From Evansella sp. AB-P1 (lineage in GTDB: Bacteria; Bacillota; Bacilli; Bacillales; Salisediminibacteriaceae): a stretch of 64,000 bases of DNA. This document shows positions 27,317 to 36,700 of the stretch, piece by piece. The position numbers were made by a program, and so were the translations under genes. Below the pieces are notes generated by a model. It did not search any database, was not told the DNA's origin, and saw nothing but the letters and a program-made list of their open reading frames with translations. Position 1 is the stretch's first letter. Each line of letters opens with the position of its first letter. The stretch spans positions 186,001 through 250,000 of the forward strand of contig NZ_JARUKY010000005.1 in NCBI RefSeq assembly GCF_029688925.1. The letters are read 5' to 3'.

Positions 27317-30300
27317 TTATACTACTTCTTTTTCTCTACGACCTCTGTAAAGGTAGAAGGCCATTCCTGCAATGATTAGTGCAAGTCCGATAAGTAGGAA
27401 GTTGTACATGTTAGTTGCTGTATCTGGCAACTCATCCCCATCTTCCTCAGATTTTTTATCTCCATCAGAATCTTTTGCATCATCATCGTCTTTTGAAGAG
27501 TCATCACCTTTCGTATCGCCATCAGAAGAATCGTCACCGTTTGTATCGGATCCGTTGTCTCCGTCAGTTGAACCATCACCGTTGTCGTCTCCGTCAGATG
27601 AGTCGTCTCCAGGTGTGTCATCACCATCATCGATAGTAGCTGCTAATTCATCAAATGCTCTTTGTAATTCAGCAAGCTGATTCATTAAGTCAGTAATGAT
27701 GATTAATAAATCAGCATTATCTGCTTCAAGACTTGCATAAGCAGCTTGAAGGTTTTGAAGTGCAGCTTCAAGTGCAGCTAGTTCAGAAGAATGAGTATCT
27801 TTGAGATCATTGATTTGCTGCTCTAGCCCATCAATTTGTTGTTGTAGCTCATGTCTAAGCTTTTCAAGTTCATCAACTTCCATTACTGTGTACATACTGA
27901 AATGAGTTGCAGGATAGTAGAAAATACCACCTTCATAATATCCGCCTACTCTTTCTTCCCACTCATCACCATTGAAGTAGAATACTTTCAAATCGTTTAC
28001 ATTTGTAACATCACTTACGATTTCAAATTCTAAAACAACTGGATTTTCAGAGTCAAATTCCATTTTACTAGAATTTTCAAGAACTGTGAAATCATAAACT
28101 TTACTTCTTAGCTCAGTAGCAATTGGAAGACTATCAGCATCAACTTCTACACTATCGATACTAATAGAACTATCTCCATCACCAGTAAATGCTGAGAATG
28201 GTAAATTAAATGTTAACCCTGGTTTTGTTATTTGTAATGAAGCATTTCTTAATTTTAGTATTTCTATTTGTCCCTGTGAGAAATAGAAGTTTGTTACTTC
28301 CATATCAGGAATAATTAATACTCCATCTTGTGCTACATTATAAACTTCATTAGTAGAGATAGTAGCAACTCCATCTTCCCCTACTATAGGTTGAGCTGTT
28401 ACTTCATCTACTTCTACTGGCGTAGGATACTCAGACTCAAAATATCTATCCCATACATTCGTCCAGTTAGTAACTCCATTTGCAGTTTCTTCCTCAATTA
28501 GAGTTAGAATTGTATTCATTGTTTCCAAACCAGCTAGACCTTCTAAATTTGGTGCTTCACCTGATGCATTAACAGTTTCTGTACCGTTAAATAAGTAATT
28601 AGTATCAGATGCTAAATTAGATGGATAGCTATCACTATTTCCTGATCCAGTTTGGATTGAAATGAACCCATCAAGTGTAAAATCATGTGTTACACCAGAA
28701 TATACACTTAGACCTAAGTTACGGTTATTATCTATTGCAACATTATCACCGGTCACAATTAACCCTGGGTTACTGTTATTACTGAAGCCAGTATTTCCAT
28801 TCCCCCATGCAACACTGTCTCGAATAACATGTGGAACATGGATTCCTTCTCCACCCATCTTAAATCCGTTTTTATCTCCTCCTCCAACAGTTCCGTCTGT
28901 TAACGTACCATTATCAAAGGCAATATTATTTTCAAAGATTACTGTTCCAATAGGACCCGTACCAAGCTTTGCATATAAATCATAACCATCATCCACATTG
29001 TTATGTGCAATATTTCCTATAAGAACGTTTCCTTCACCTACTGTAAGCTTAATAGCAAATCCGTCTGCATTATTTTCAGCAGGATCTCGGTTATCGAATG
29101 AAACATTGTTTAATAGTAAGTTATGAGATGGCCAATCTTCAATACTATTAGCACCATCTAATCGGCTAATTTGTATTCCAGAATCTCCATTTTCATAGAA
29201 TCTTGAATTTTCAACAATGTTATGGTTACCACCAATGTGGTATCCTTTACGGTTACCACCCGCACGTGCAAAGTCAATACCCTTCACATGCCAGTAATCT
29301 CCTTGGTGAAGCATTCCATCATGTCTACGATCAAAGTCAAACACAGGTCTTGCTCCTGGTTCTGCAAAGAGATACTTCATTGCATCTGGTCTACCATCAT
29401 TATACGGTCTAATACGAAGGGCACCATCACGTAAATAGTAACCATCCTTAACTATAATTTTTTGTCCAGGCATAACATAATCAATTGCTGTATCAATATC
29501 TAGTTCATTATTGTAAGTCCCAGTTCCGTTACTTGTACCCTCAGGTGATACATATAGATTTCCAGTACCATTTCGGAAAATCTTATTCGTAACTGTAAAG
29601 TTTCTTACAATTCGATCATAAGAAGTTAAATACTGTGTATCATCTGGTAAATAAGTAATACTAAAGTTTGTAGTACTATTTGCATTTAATGAAGATTGAA
29701 CTGGGAAGATATCTCCAGCTTCTACTTCAACATTTTCTGCAATATAGTCCATTCCTTGTCTTACTGATACAACACCATCTGCATTTGCTCTTAACAATAA
29801 ATCGTATTCAGTTAAAGGTGTTTTTTCAAGAGATAAAATACTGAAATTTGGTGTAACTGCTTCTGATGGCGGATAAACTCTTGGAGCATCCGTTGCTGCT
29901 GCAGTTACATTAAATTCGATGTTGCTTACTTCTATAATTGCTTCACGAGCAACATAAAAACCAATATACATTTTATCATCTTGAACATTTAAGATTTCTG
30001 GCTCAAAGATGATATCTTCATATACATTTACTCCATCATTTAGAGTTCCTACAAAACCACTATTTGTTTTAGCAAGAGTCAAACGATAAGTTTGTTCAGG
30101 GTATGTGTTGTCAATTGAAGGACGTTCTTCCTTCAACATTCTACTTGTTCTACCTTGACTCCCCTCGCCATCTGGAGCTAATACACCAGTCCTAGCGAAT
30201 ACCTGAGTTCCATTAGGCTCTCTCGTTCCCCCTGAAAATCCACCGACAGCAGCGAAATTTGAGGAGAATACACTAGAATCATTAGGTGCTCCGTTAGCAT

Positions 30301-32905
30301 CTCGCGCCATAATACCGAAAGACTCTTGACCATCATGAGGCGTTTTTGCATAATGAATTACTTTAAAATCTGCAGACAATTCAAAGTTATTTTCCGCAGC
30401 GTCAAGTTCAGTATAATAATAAGTAATTCCATCATGGTCATCTGTAATTTTCCCTGCATTTGCTCCAGGAGTTGCCTCTAGATAAATAGTACCATCTTCA
30501 TATTTATCCCACTTATTTCTGTTAGTTCCAATAGATTGTCCGAATCTAATAAAATCAAATTCATGATCAACTTCTTCTCGAACTGTTACATTATAAGAAA
30601 TTGCATCAATATCATTAATACCAGGCTTGATAACAATTTCATAAGTACCAACCGCTGAACTATCAAAAGAAGATGAATCTACTGAATAATTGTCCTCTGA
30701 AAAGATATCCACATCTCCATTGTCATACACTTGTGATACTTCTAAACCATCCTTATTGAAAGCGTCTCCAATAAAGAATGTTGTTTGAGGATAATTAGTT
30801 ATTGTAAGAGTTTCAAGTTCTCTTTCCTTTACATTAAGAGGAAGAACTACTTCAATACCCTTATGAGTAATAATAACTTCTTTATCTCCTGCAGTAGACG
30901 TATCTAATCCAGAATCAGTGAATTCATTACTCATTAATCTCACTTCAGATCCATCATCATAAATTGCATATACTACAATTCCAGAAAGATCTAACTCATC
31001 ACCAAGGAAATACTGTTCTTTTGCTGGTGGTGTTCTTATTTCTAATTCGGAAATAAGAGCTTCTCCCACTTCAACTTCAAAGTTTGTTACAACATCAGGA
31101 AAGTCAATATGACTCACTTCAACAATCTTAGTTCCTGATTCATTAAAAACAAACTCAGCGTCTAATTCAACTCCATCTATGGCAAAGTTGAAAGAATCAC
31201 TTGATAATACAGCATAAGTAAACCCTTCATTATATTCAGCAACAACTTCTAAACCTTCAGGGTCAAAACTATCACCAATAAAATATTCTGTTTTAGCAGG
31301 GAAATATTGTATTTCTAAACTTGTAATGTTTAGAGCAACAATTTCTAATTCAATAGTTGCTGTAGAGCCTCTAAAGTTAATTGTAATAGTGTTAGTGCCT
31401 ACTTCACTGCTATCAAAACCAGTAACAATATAATCTTCTTCTGAAATTACTGATTCTGTACCGTCAGAATATTTAGCACTTACAACTAAACCAGTAAGGT
31501 CTAAAGCTTCACCAACTAAGAACTCAGTATTCATTTCTGAGGAATCTACCTCTAAAGATTCTACTGTTGTCGTATCTACCGTAATGTCATAGTTACTAAA
31601 AGTAACATCTGCACCACGAGCTACATATAGTCCAGCAAAAATGGAATCTGTAAATATATTTTCATCTTCAGGTTCTATAATTCTTGTTTCACCATTAAGG
31701 TTTACAACATACGAATTACCAGCTTTACTAATTGATAAATCATACACATCACCGATAATTGGATTATCAGTTTCTATAGGTACTTTAGTTAATGACCTTG
31801 TACTTTCTGCAGGATTGAAAAATTCCTTATAGAATGCTTTAAAGCCATCTCCATTATTCATATCAAGTGCACCTAGAGATACATAGTTTGCTTCGTGACC
31901 ACCTGAAGCTCCGTGAGCTCCAACTTCATCCCTGAGCATTAAACCAAATGAAACTTGATTGTTACTACTATTCATACTATTAATTTCTAATTGGGTACTA
32001 ATTTCAAAGTTTGCATCAACTGGAACTTCTTTATAATAATATGAAATTCCATCTACATTACTTGAAATCTTTCCACCGTCTGCTACGATTCTTATAGAAT
32101 TTTCGTCAGGAAAAGTAGGATCAAAGTTTCTTAATTCAATATTAGTATTGTCACCAAAAGCACTAAATTCCCAATCTCCAAGCTCAACCTGTCCTTCAAC
32201 ATTTAGACTAACATCACTAAAAGTTACAGTAGCATTTCTTGCCACGAATAATCCAGCGTAATTAAGTTCACCAGAGTAATCTTGAAGTACTTCTGTTTCA
32301 CCGTCTACAGTTAACTGGAATAAATTACCTACCTTTCGGATTGTTAATTCATATTCTTCATCAATAACAATTTCTCCGAAGGCTAGATCTTCAGGCCACT
32401 GGTAACCAGATGTACCTTCTCTATAAAAGCCTCTTACTTCTTGACGCAAACCACCTAAAGCAACATATTCACCTTGAAAACCACCTTCACGCCCATCCAT
32501 AACATTACTTCGAAGCATGAGACCAAAAGCAGTTTGGTTATTATCTACAACCATTTGTTCAACATGAACCGTTGCACTTAATTCAAAGTTTGCATCAGGA
32601 TCTACATCTTTATAGTAATAAATTAACCCTTCATCATTTCCAGCAATCTTACCACGATTATTTGATACTCTCATATGAACTGTATCATCTTCGTTTTCCG
32701 TGATTTCAAAGTTGTCAAGAATAATATCATTCGTACCAATATCACCCATGACACTTCCTTGCCAGTCACTAGAAATATTTACTACTGGTAATTCTTCCTC
32801 TTCATCATCGACCGCCACATCTGCAGCTAAAACAGTTAAATTCATATTCGATAGTAATAAGAGAACTGTCATCATTATTGCGAAAAATCTTTTATGCTTC
32901 CTCAT
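27317..32905 (-). CDS. Giant wall-anchored family PL9 pectate lyase A
   Basis: 1862 residues. Signal peptide 1-27; lectin-like modules 47-238 and 241-446; four Ig-like (Big_3-type) repeats about 446-523, 526-613, 617-692 and 696-777 (each with F/Y-x-x-GD/E-x-(L/F)); a third lectin-like module 782-1003; a linker domain to 1110; PL9 beta-helix about 1116-1485; a beta domain ending PATHFSMYTVMEV (about 1500-1675); coiled coil 1678-1757; Asp/Ser/Gly spacer; LPDTA 1826-1830; membrane segment; basic tail. Helix Asp1281, Asp1305, Asp1306 and Asp1309 repeat the calcium-site spacing of Dickeya Pel9A, and Lys1349 in NGFKMGG is the likely base. It should cleave polygalacturonate by beta-elimination at the cell surface. 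Long 5-prime leader of about 615 nt. Confidence 0.9.
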   Translation of the reverse strand: MRKHKRFFAIMMTVLLLLSNMNLTVLAADVAVDDEEEELPVVNISSDWQGSVMGDIGTNDIILDNFEITENEDDTVHMRVSNNRGKIAGNDEGLIYYYKDVDPDANFELSATVHVEQMVVDNNQTAFGLMLRSNVMDGREGGFQGEYVALGGLRQEVRGFYREGTSGYQWPEDLAFGEIVIDEEYELTIRKVGNLFQLTVDGETEVLQDYSGELNYAGLFVARNATVTFSDVSLNVEGQVELGDWEFSAFGDNTNIELRNFDPTFPDENSIRIVADGGKISSNVDGISYYYKEVPVDANFEISTQLEINSMNSSNNQVSFGLMLRDEVGAHGASGGHEANYVSLGALDMNNGDGFKAFYKEFFNPAESTRSLTKVPIETDNPIIGDVYDLSISKAGNSYVVNLNGETRIIEPEDENIFTDSIFAGLYVARGADVTFSNYDITVDTTTVESLEVDSSEMNTEFLVGEALDLTGLVVSAKYSDGTESVISEEDYIVTGFDSSEVGTNTITINFRGSTATIELEIVALNITSLEIQYFPAKTEYFIGDSFDPEGLEVVAEYNEGFTYAVLSSDSFNFAIDGVELDAEFVFNESGTKIVEVSHIDFPDVVTNFEVEVGEALISELEIRTPPAKEQYFLGDELDLSGIVVYAIYDDGSEVRLMSNEFTDSGLDTSTAGDKEVIITHKGIEVVLPLNVKERELETLTITNYPQTTFFIGDAFNKDGLEVSQVYDNGDVDIFSEDNYSVDSSSFDSSAVGTYEIVIKPGINDIDAISYNVTVREEVDHEFDFIRFGQSIGTNRNKWDKYEDGTIYLEATPGANAGKITDDHDGITYYYTELDAAENNFELSADFKVIHYAKTPHDGQESFGIMARDANGAPNDSSVFSSNFAAVGGFSGGTREPNGTQVFARTGVLAPDGEGSQGRTSRMLKEERPSIDNTYPEQTYRLTLAKTNSGFVGTLNDGVNVYEDIIFEPEILNVQDDKMYIGFYVAREAIIEVSNIEFNVTAAATDAPRVYPPSEAVTPNFSILSLEKTPLTEYDLLLRANADGVVSVRQGMDYIAENVEVEAGDIFPVQSSLNANSTTNFSITYLPDDTQYLTSYDRIVRNFTVTNKIFRNGTGNLYVSPEGTSNGTGTYNNELDIDTAIDYVMPGQKIIVKDGYYLRDGALRIRPYNDGRPDAMKYLFAEPGARPVFDFDRRHDGMLHQGDYWHVKGIDFARAGGNRKGYHIGGNHNIVENSRFYENGDSGIQISRLDGANSIEDWPSHNLLLNNVSFDNRDPAENNADGFAIKLTVGEGNVLIGNIAHNNVDDGYDLYAKLGTGPIGTVIFENNIAFDNGTLTDGTVGGGDKNGFKMGGEGIHVPHVIRDSVAWGNGNTGFSNNSNPGLIVTGDNVAIDNNRNLGLSVYSGVTHDFTLDGFISIQTGSGNSDSYPSNLASDTNYLFNGTETVNASGEAPNLEGLAGLETMNTILTLIEEETANGVTNWTNVWDRYFESEYPTPVEVDEVTAQPIVGEDGVATISTNEVYNVAQDGVLIIPDMEVTNFYFSQGQIEILKLRNASLQITKPGLTFNLPFSAFTGDGDSSISIDSVEVDADSLPIATELRSKVYDFTVLENSSKMEFDSENPVVLEFEIVSDVTNVNDLKVFYFNGDEWEERVGGYYEGGIFYYPATHFSMYTVMEVDELEKLRHELQQQIDGLEQQINDLKDTHSSELAALEAALQNLQAAYASLEADNADLLIIITDLMNQLAELQRAFDELAATIDDGDDTPGDDSSDGDDNGDGSTDGDNGSDTNGDDSSDGDTKGDDSSKDDDDAKDSDGDKKSEEDGDELPDTATNMYNFLLIGLALIIAGMAFYLYRGRREKEVV

Positions 32906-32970
32906 ATAATCCTCCTCTTTTTCTAATCTACTATGAAGTTGTTAGTATAAAGAATAAGTAGTAATCTAGT

Positions 32971-33070
32971 AACCTCCCTTCTAAAATAGTTTTCCTCAAA
33001 ATTAATATTTGAGAGTATATGTTTCATCACAATCTATTAAGTCCTTGTTAATAGATATGATGTTGAAACC
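32971..33070 (-). ncRNA. Candidate structured leader RNA of lyase A
   Basis: In the mRNA: GTTTCA pairs with TGAAAC (33064-33069 with 33021-33026), enclosing a 9-bp stem (ATCTATTAA with TTAATAGAT). Then comes a second hairpin (33008-33015 with 32994-33000) and a purine-rich AGAAGGGAGGTT about 65 nt before the ATG. The same order appears before lyases B and C. Confidence 0.55.
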
Positions 33071-33502
33071 TATTTACATAACATTTATCGGAGTAAAAAG
33101 GTAGATTTAATCGGAATTATGAATAATTTATACCCTTTGAAATTAGGCAGATTTTAGACATAACAAATAAACCATCTACATTAACGAACTTGTATAATTA
33201 TTCGATTATAAGTAATAAATACATTAGTAAATAAGGGTTGAAAAAGTAGTAATTGAATAATAAAAAGTAGTAATTTATTCATTCATTTTTGTGTGAGGTT
33301 CCTAGATGACTGTTTGGAGTTGCTGCTACCAATTCACTTTAACGTTGTTTAAATGAACTGACAAACAACAAAAAATTGAGAATGGAGGCAATATGCTTCA
33401 CGTCTATTAATTTAGTCTAATAGACAAGTTGCATAAAGTATATTGAATTACTGAAGAAATTAATCAAATATGTAAATTTATAATCTTTCACTTATTGAAT
33501 AC
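33071..33502. other. Long untranslated leader of lyase A
   Basis: No ORF I can support. Contains a 14-bp direct repeat AAAAAGTAGTAATT at 33241 and 33262 (21-bp spacing) and an AAATGTTAT block just before the hairpin that is shared with lyase B. Confidence 0.5.
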
Positions 33503-33516
33503 TAACAACGTTGTCA
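33503..33516. promoter_or_regulatory. LacI-type operator, lyase A
   Basis: TAACAACGTTGTCA, one base off the perfect 14-bp palindrome, 11 nt downstream of the -10 and so at or just after the start of transcription. Confidence 0.65.
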
Positions 33517-33527
33517 GATTCAATTTA

Positions 33528-33556
33528 ATTGTAAACGTTTACAACATGGGTGTCAA
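33528..33556 (-). promoter_or_regulatory. Sigma-A promoter with embedded perfect cre box, lyase A
   Basis: TTGACA (33551-33556), 17 nt, TACAAT (33528-33533). The cre box TTGTAAACGTTTACAA (33529-33544) is a perfect palindrome covering spacer and -10, so CcpA binding would block polymerase. Confidence 0.8.
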
Positions 33557-33709
33557 TTAAATTTTCGCAAATTTTGTGTCATAAAATCAAAATATAGGAT
33601 AAATTAGACTTGAATAGGAAATAAAATTTGTAATTACATAAAATTATGATAATTTACTAGTAATATGGACTTATGAATTCTACAAAATAATCAAATTTCA
33701 TATTGAAAA

Positions 33710-33741
33710 GGCGTGAATTCTCAACATAGAGAATTCACGCC
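33710..33741 (-). terminator. Terminator of lyase B
   Basis: GGCGTGAATTCTC pairs with GAGAATTCACGCC around 6 nt, followed by TTTTC on the minus strand. Confidence 0.85.
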
Positions 33742-33785
33742 TCGATTTTTAATAATAATCTATTTAAGACTATTATTTTATAATA

Positions 33786-36700
33786 TTAAACTAATTCCTT
33801 TTCTCTACGACCACGATAGAAGTAGAATGCCAATCCTACAATGATTAACGCTAGACCGATGAGTAAGAAGTTATACATATTCGTTGCTGTATCAGGAAGC
33901 TCATCTTCTTCATCCGTTCCTTTAGAAGAATCTCCTTCTCCATCTTTAGAGTCTTCATCATCTTTTGATGAGTCATCACCTTTTACATCATCATCGTCTT
34001 CTTTTGATTGATCATCTCCTCCATTTGACGTATCACCATTATCATCACTTGGAGAGTCATCACCCTCTTCTAAACTTGCTGCTAGTTCATCAAATGCCTC
34101 TTGTAATTCTCTAAGATCATTTTCTAATTCAGAAACACGATCTTCTAAATCTTCGTTTTCTAATTCAAGATTCGCATAGGCATTTTCTAGTTGCTGAAGT
34201 TGAGCTGTTAAGCTAGCAAGTTCAGCTGAATGACTAGCTTCAAGGTCTTCGATTTGATCTCTTAAATCGTTAATTTGCTGTTCTAATTCTCTTCTAAGAA
34301 TTTCAGCTTCATTAACTTCCATTACAGTATACATACTAAAGTGAGTTGCAGGATATGAGAATACACCATTACTAAACGTACCTCCATCCTTTTCTTTCCA
34401 CTCATTTGTATTACTATTGTAATAGAAAACTCTTAAATTATCTGGGTTAGATACATTCTCTGTATCTACTTCGAATTCCAGTAAAACTGGGTCATTTTCA
34501 AAATTACCAGTAAGACTAAATTCATAAACGGAACTTACTAAATCAGAGTAATCTGGTGTTGGAGTATTCGAAAGATCTTCCACCTCATTTATCGTAATAT
34601 CTTCCGTCAACACCGCTGCTGGTACTCTTGCTTGTAATCCTGGTCTAGCAAGTTGAACACTTACGTTCTTTTCTTGTAACATTTCAATCTGTTCAACTGT
34701 AAATGAGAATGTTGATACATTTAAGTCTTGAACATTAATAGTAAGTACTCCGTCTCTACCTACTGTATCAATACTATCATTTGAGATAGTTACTGTGTCG
34801 CCATCAACTTCAAGATCAGCTTCCACAGGATATTCAGAAGCATAATATCTATCCCATACATTTGTCCAGTTTGTATCTCCATTTTCGTCTGTTTCTTCTT
34901 CAATAAGAGCAAGAACTTTATTCATTGTCTTATAACCTGTGTGGTTTGTATAATCGATTTCTTCACCAGAAACATTCACAGTTTGAGTACCATCGTATAA
35001 ATAGTTGCTATCTGACGCTAAATCAGATGGATAACTATCACTTGAACTTCCTTCTTCCGTCTGGATTGAAACGAAATCTTCTAAGGTGAAGTCGTGCGTT
35101 ACACCTGTATATACATTCAATCCTAGGTTAGTGTTATTATTGTACGCAAAATTGTCACCTTTAACGATTAAACCAGGATTACTATTGTTCGTGAATCCAG
35201 TATTCCCATTATTCCATGCAACACTGTTATGGATTTCATGAGGTACATGAATACCTTCTCCACCCATCTTGAATCCATTCTTATCTCCGCCTCCAATAGT
35301 TCCGTCTGTTAACGTACCATTATCAAAGGCAAGATTATCTTTAAAAATAACTGTTCCAATTGGTCCTGTACCTAGCTTTGCATATAAGTCATATCCATCG
35401 TCAACGTTATTATGCGCAACGTTACCGATCAGCTTATTTCCTTCCCCTACCGTTAGCTTTATCGCAAAACCATCAGCATTATTTTCAGCAGGGTCTTGGT
35501 TGTCGAATGATACATTGTTAAGAAGTAAGTTATGAGACGGCCAATCTTCAATATTATTAGCACCATCTAGACGGCTAATTTGAATACCAGAATCTCCGTT
35601 CTCATAAAATCTTGAATTTTCAACAATATTATGGTTACCACCGATGTGATACCCTTTTCGGTTACCACCTGCACGGGCAAAGTCAAGACCTTTTACATGC
35701 CAGTAGTCCCCTTGGTGTAACATACCATGATGTCTATTATCGAAGTCAAACACTGGTCTAGCTCCAGGCTCTGCAACAAGATATTTCATTGCATCAGGAG
35801 TACCATCGTTATACGTTCTAATGCGTAAAGCATCTTCACGTAAATAGTGTCCATCTTTGACTACAATTGTTTGACCAGGCATTACATAATCGATCGCCGT
35901 GTCAATGTCTAACTCATCGTCATATGCACCTGTAGCAGCACTCGTACCTTCAGGTGATACATAAATATCTTCCGTACCATCTCTTAAAATACGGTTTGTT
36001 ACTGTAAAGTTTCTGATAATACGTTCGTATGATGTTAAATATTGTGTATCATCAGGTAAGAAGCTAATACTAAAGTTTGTATCACTGTTCGCATCAAGTG
36101 AAGTAGGAACAATGAATATTTCACCTTGTTCTACAGTTTCGTCACGTAAAATGACTTCTGTACCTTGTCTAACTGTAACGACACCGTCAGCATTTGATTG
36201 CACTTTTAAGTCATAATTAGTTAATGGTGTCTTATCAAGAGATAATACATTGAAATTTGGTGAAATAGCTTCTGCAGGAGGATCAACTCTTGGAGCATCT
36301 GTCTCCGCATCCGTTACAGTAAGTTCATAATTACTTACTTCGATTGTTGCTTCACGAGCAACATAGAAACCAACGTACATCGTATCATCTTGAACATTTA
36401 AGATTTCAGGTTCAAAGATAATGTCTTCATAAACATTTTCTCCATCATCTAATTTTCCAACAAACCCACTATTTGTTTTTGAAAGTGTTAAATGGTAAGT
36501 TTCTTCTGGATATGTGTTCTCAATAGAAGGTCTTTCTTCCTTCAACATTCTACTCGTTCTACCTTCACTACCTTCACCATCTGGAGACATTACACCAGTT
36601 CTTACAAATAGCTGTGTACCATTAGCGTTCCCTGTTCCACCAGAAAAACCACCTACTGCAGCAATATTCGAAGAGAATACACTTGAATCCCATGGTTCAC

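Noticed and set aside
27372-27680. Several open frames antisense to the C-terminus of lyase A (similar ones at 40208 and 46015)
   Set aside because: They arise from the Asp/Ser-rich repeats of the spacer read in reverse; no ribosome-binding sites and no family match.
32971-33070. Lyase leader hairpins considered as c-di-GMP or other known riboswitches
   Set aside because: The GEMM core (GACGCAAAGCC and partners) present at 57906 and 60394 is absent here, and no other known aptamer core is visible.
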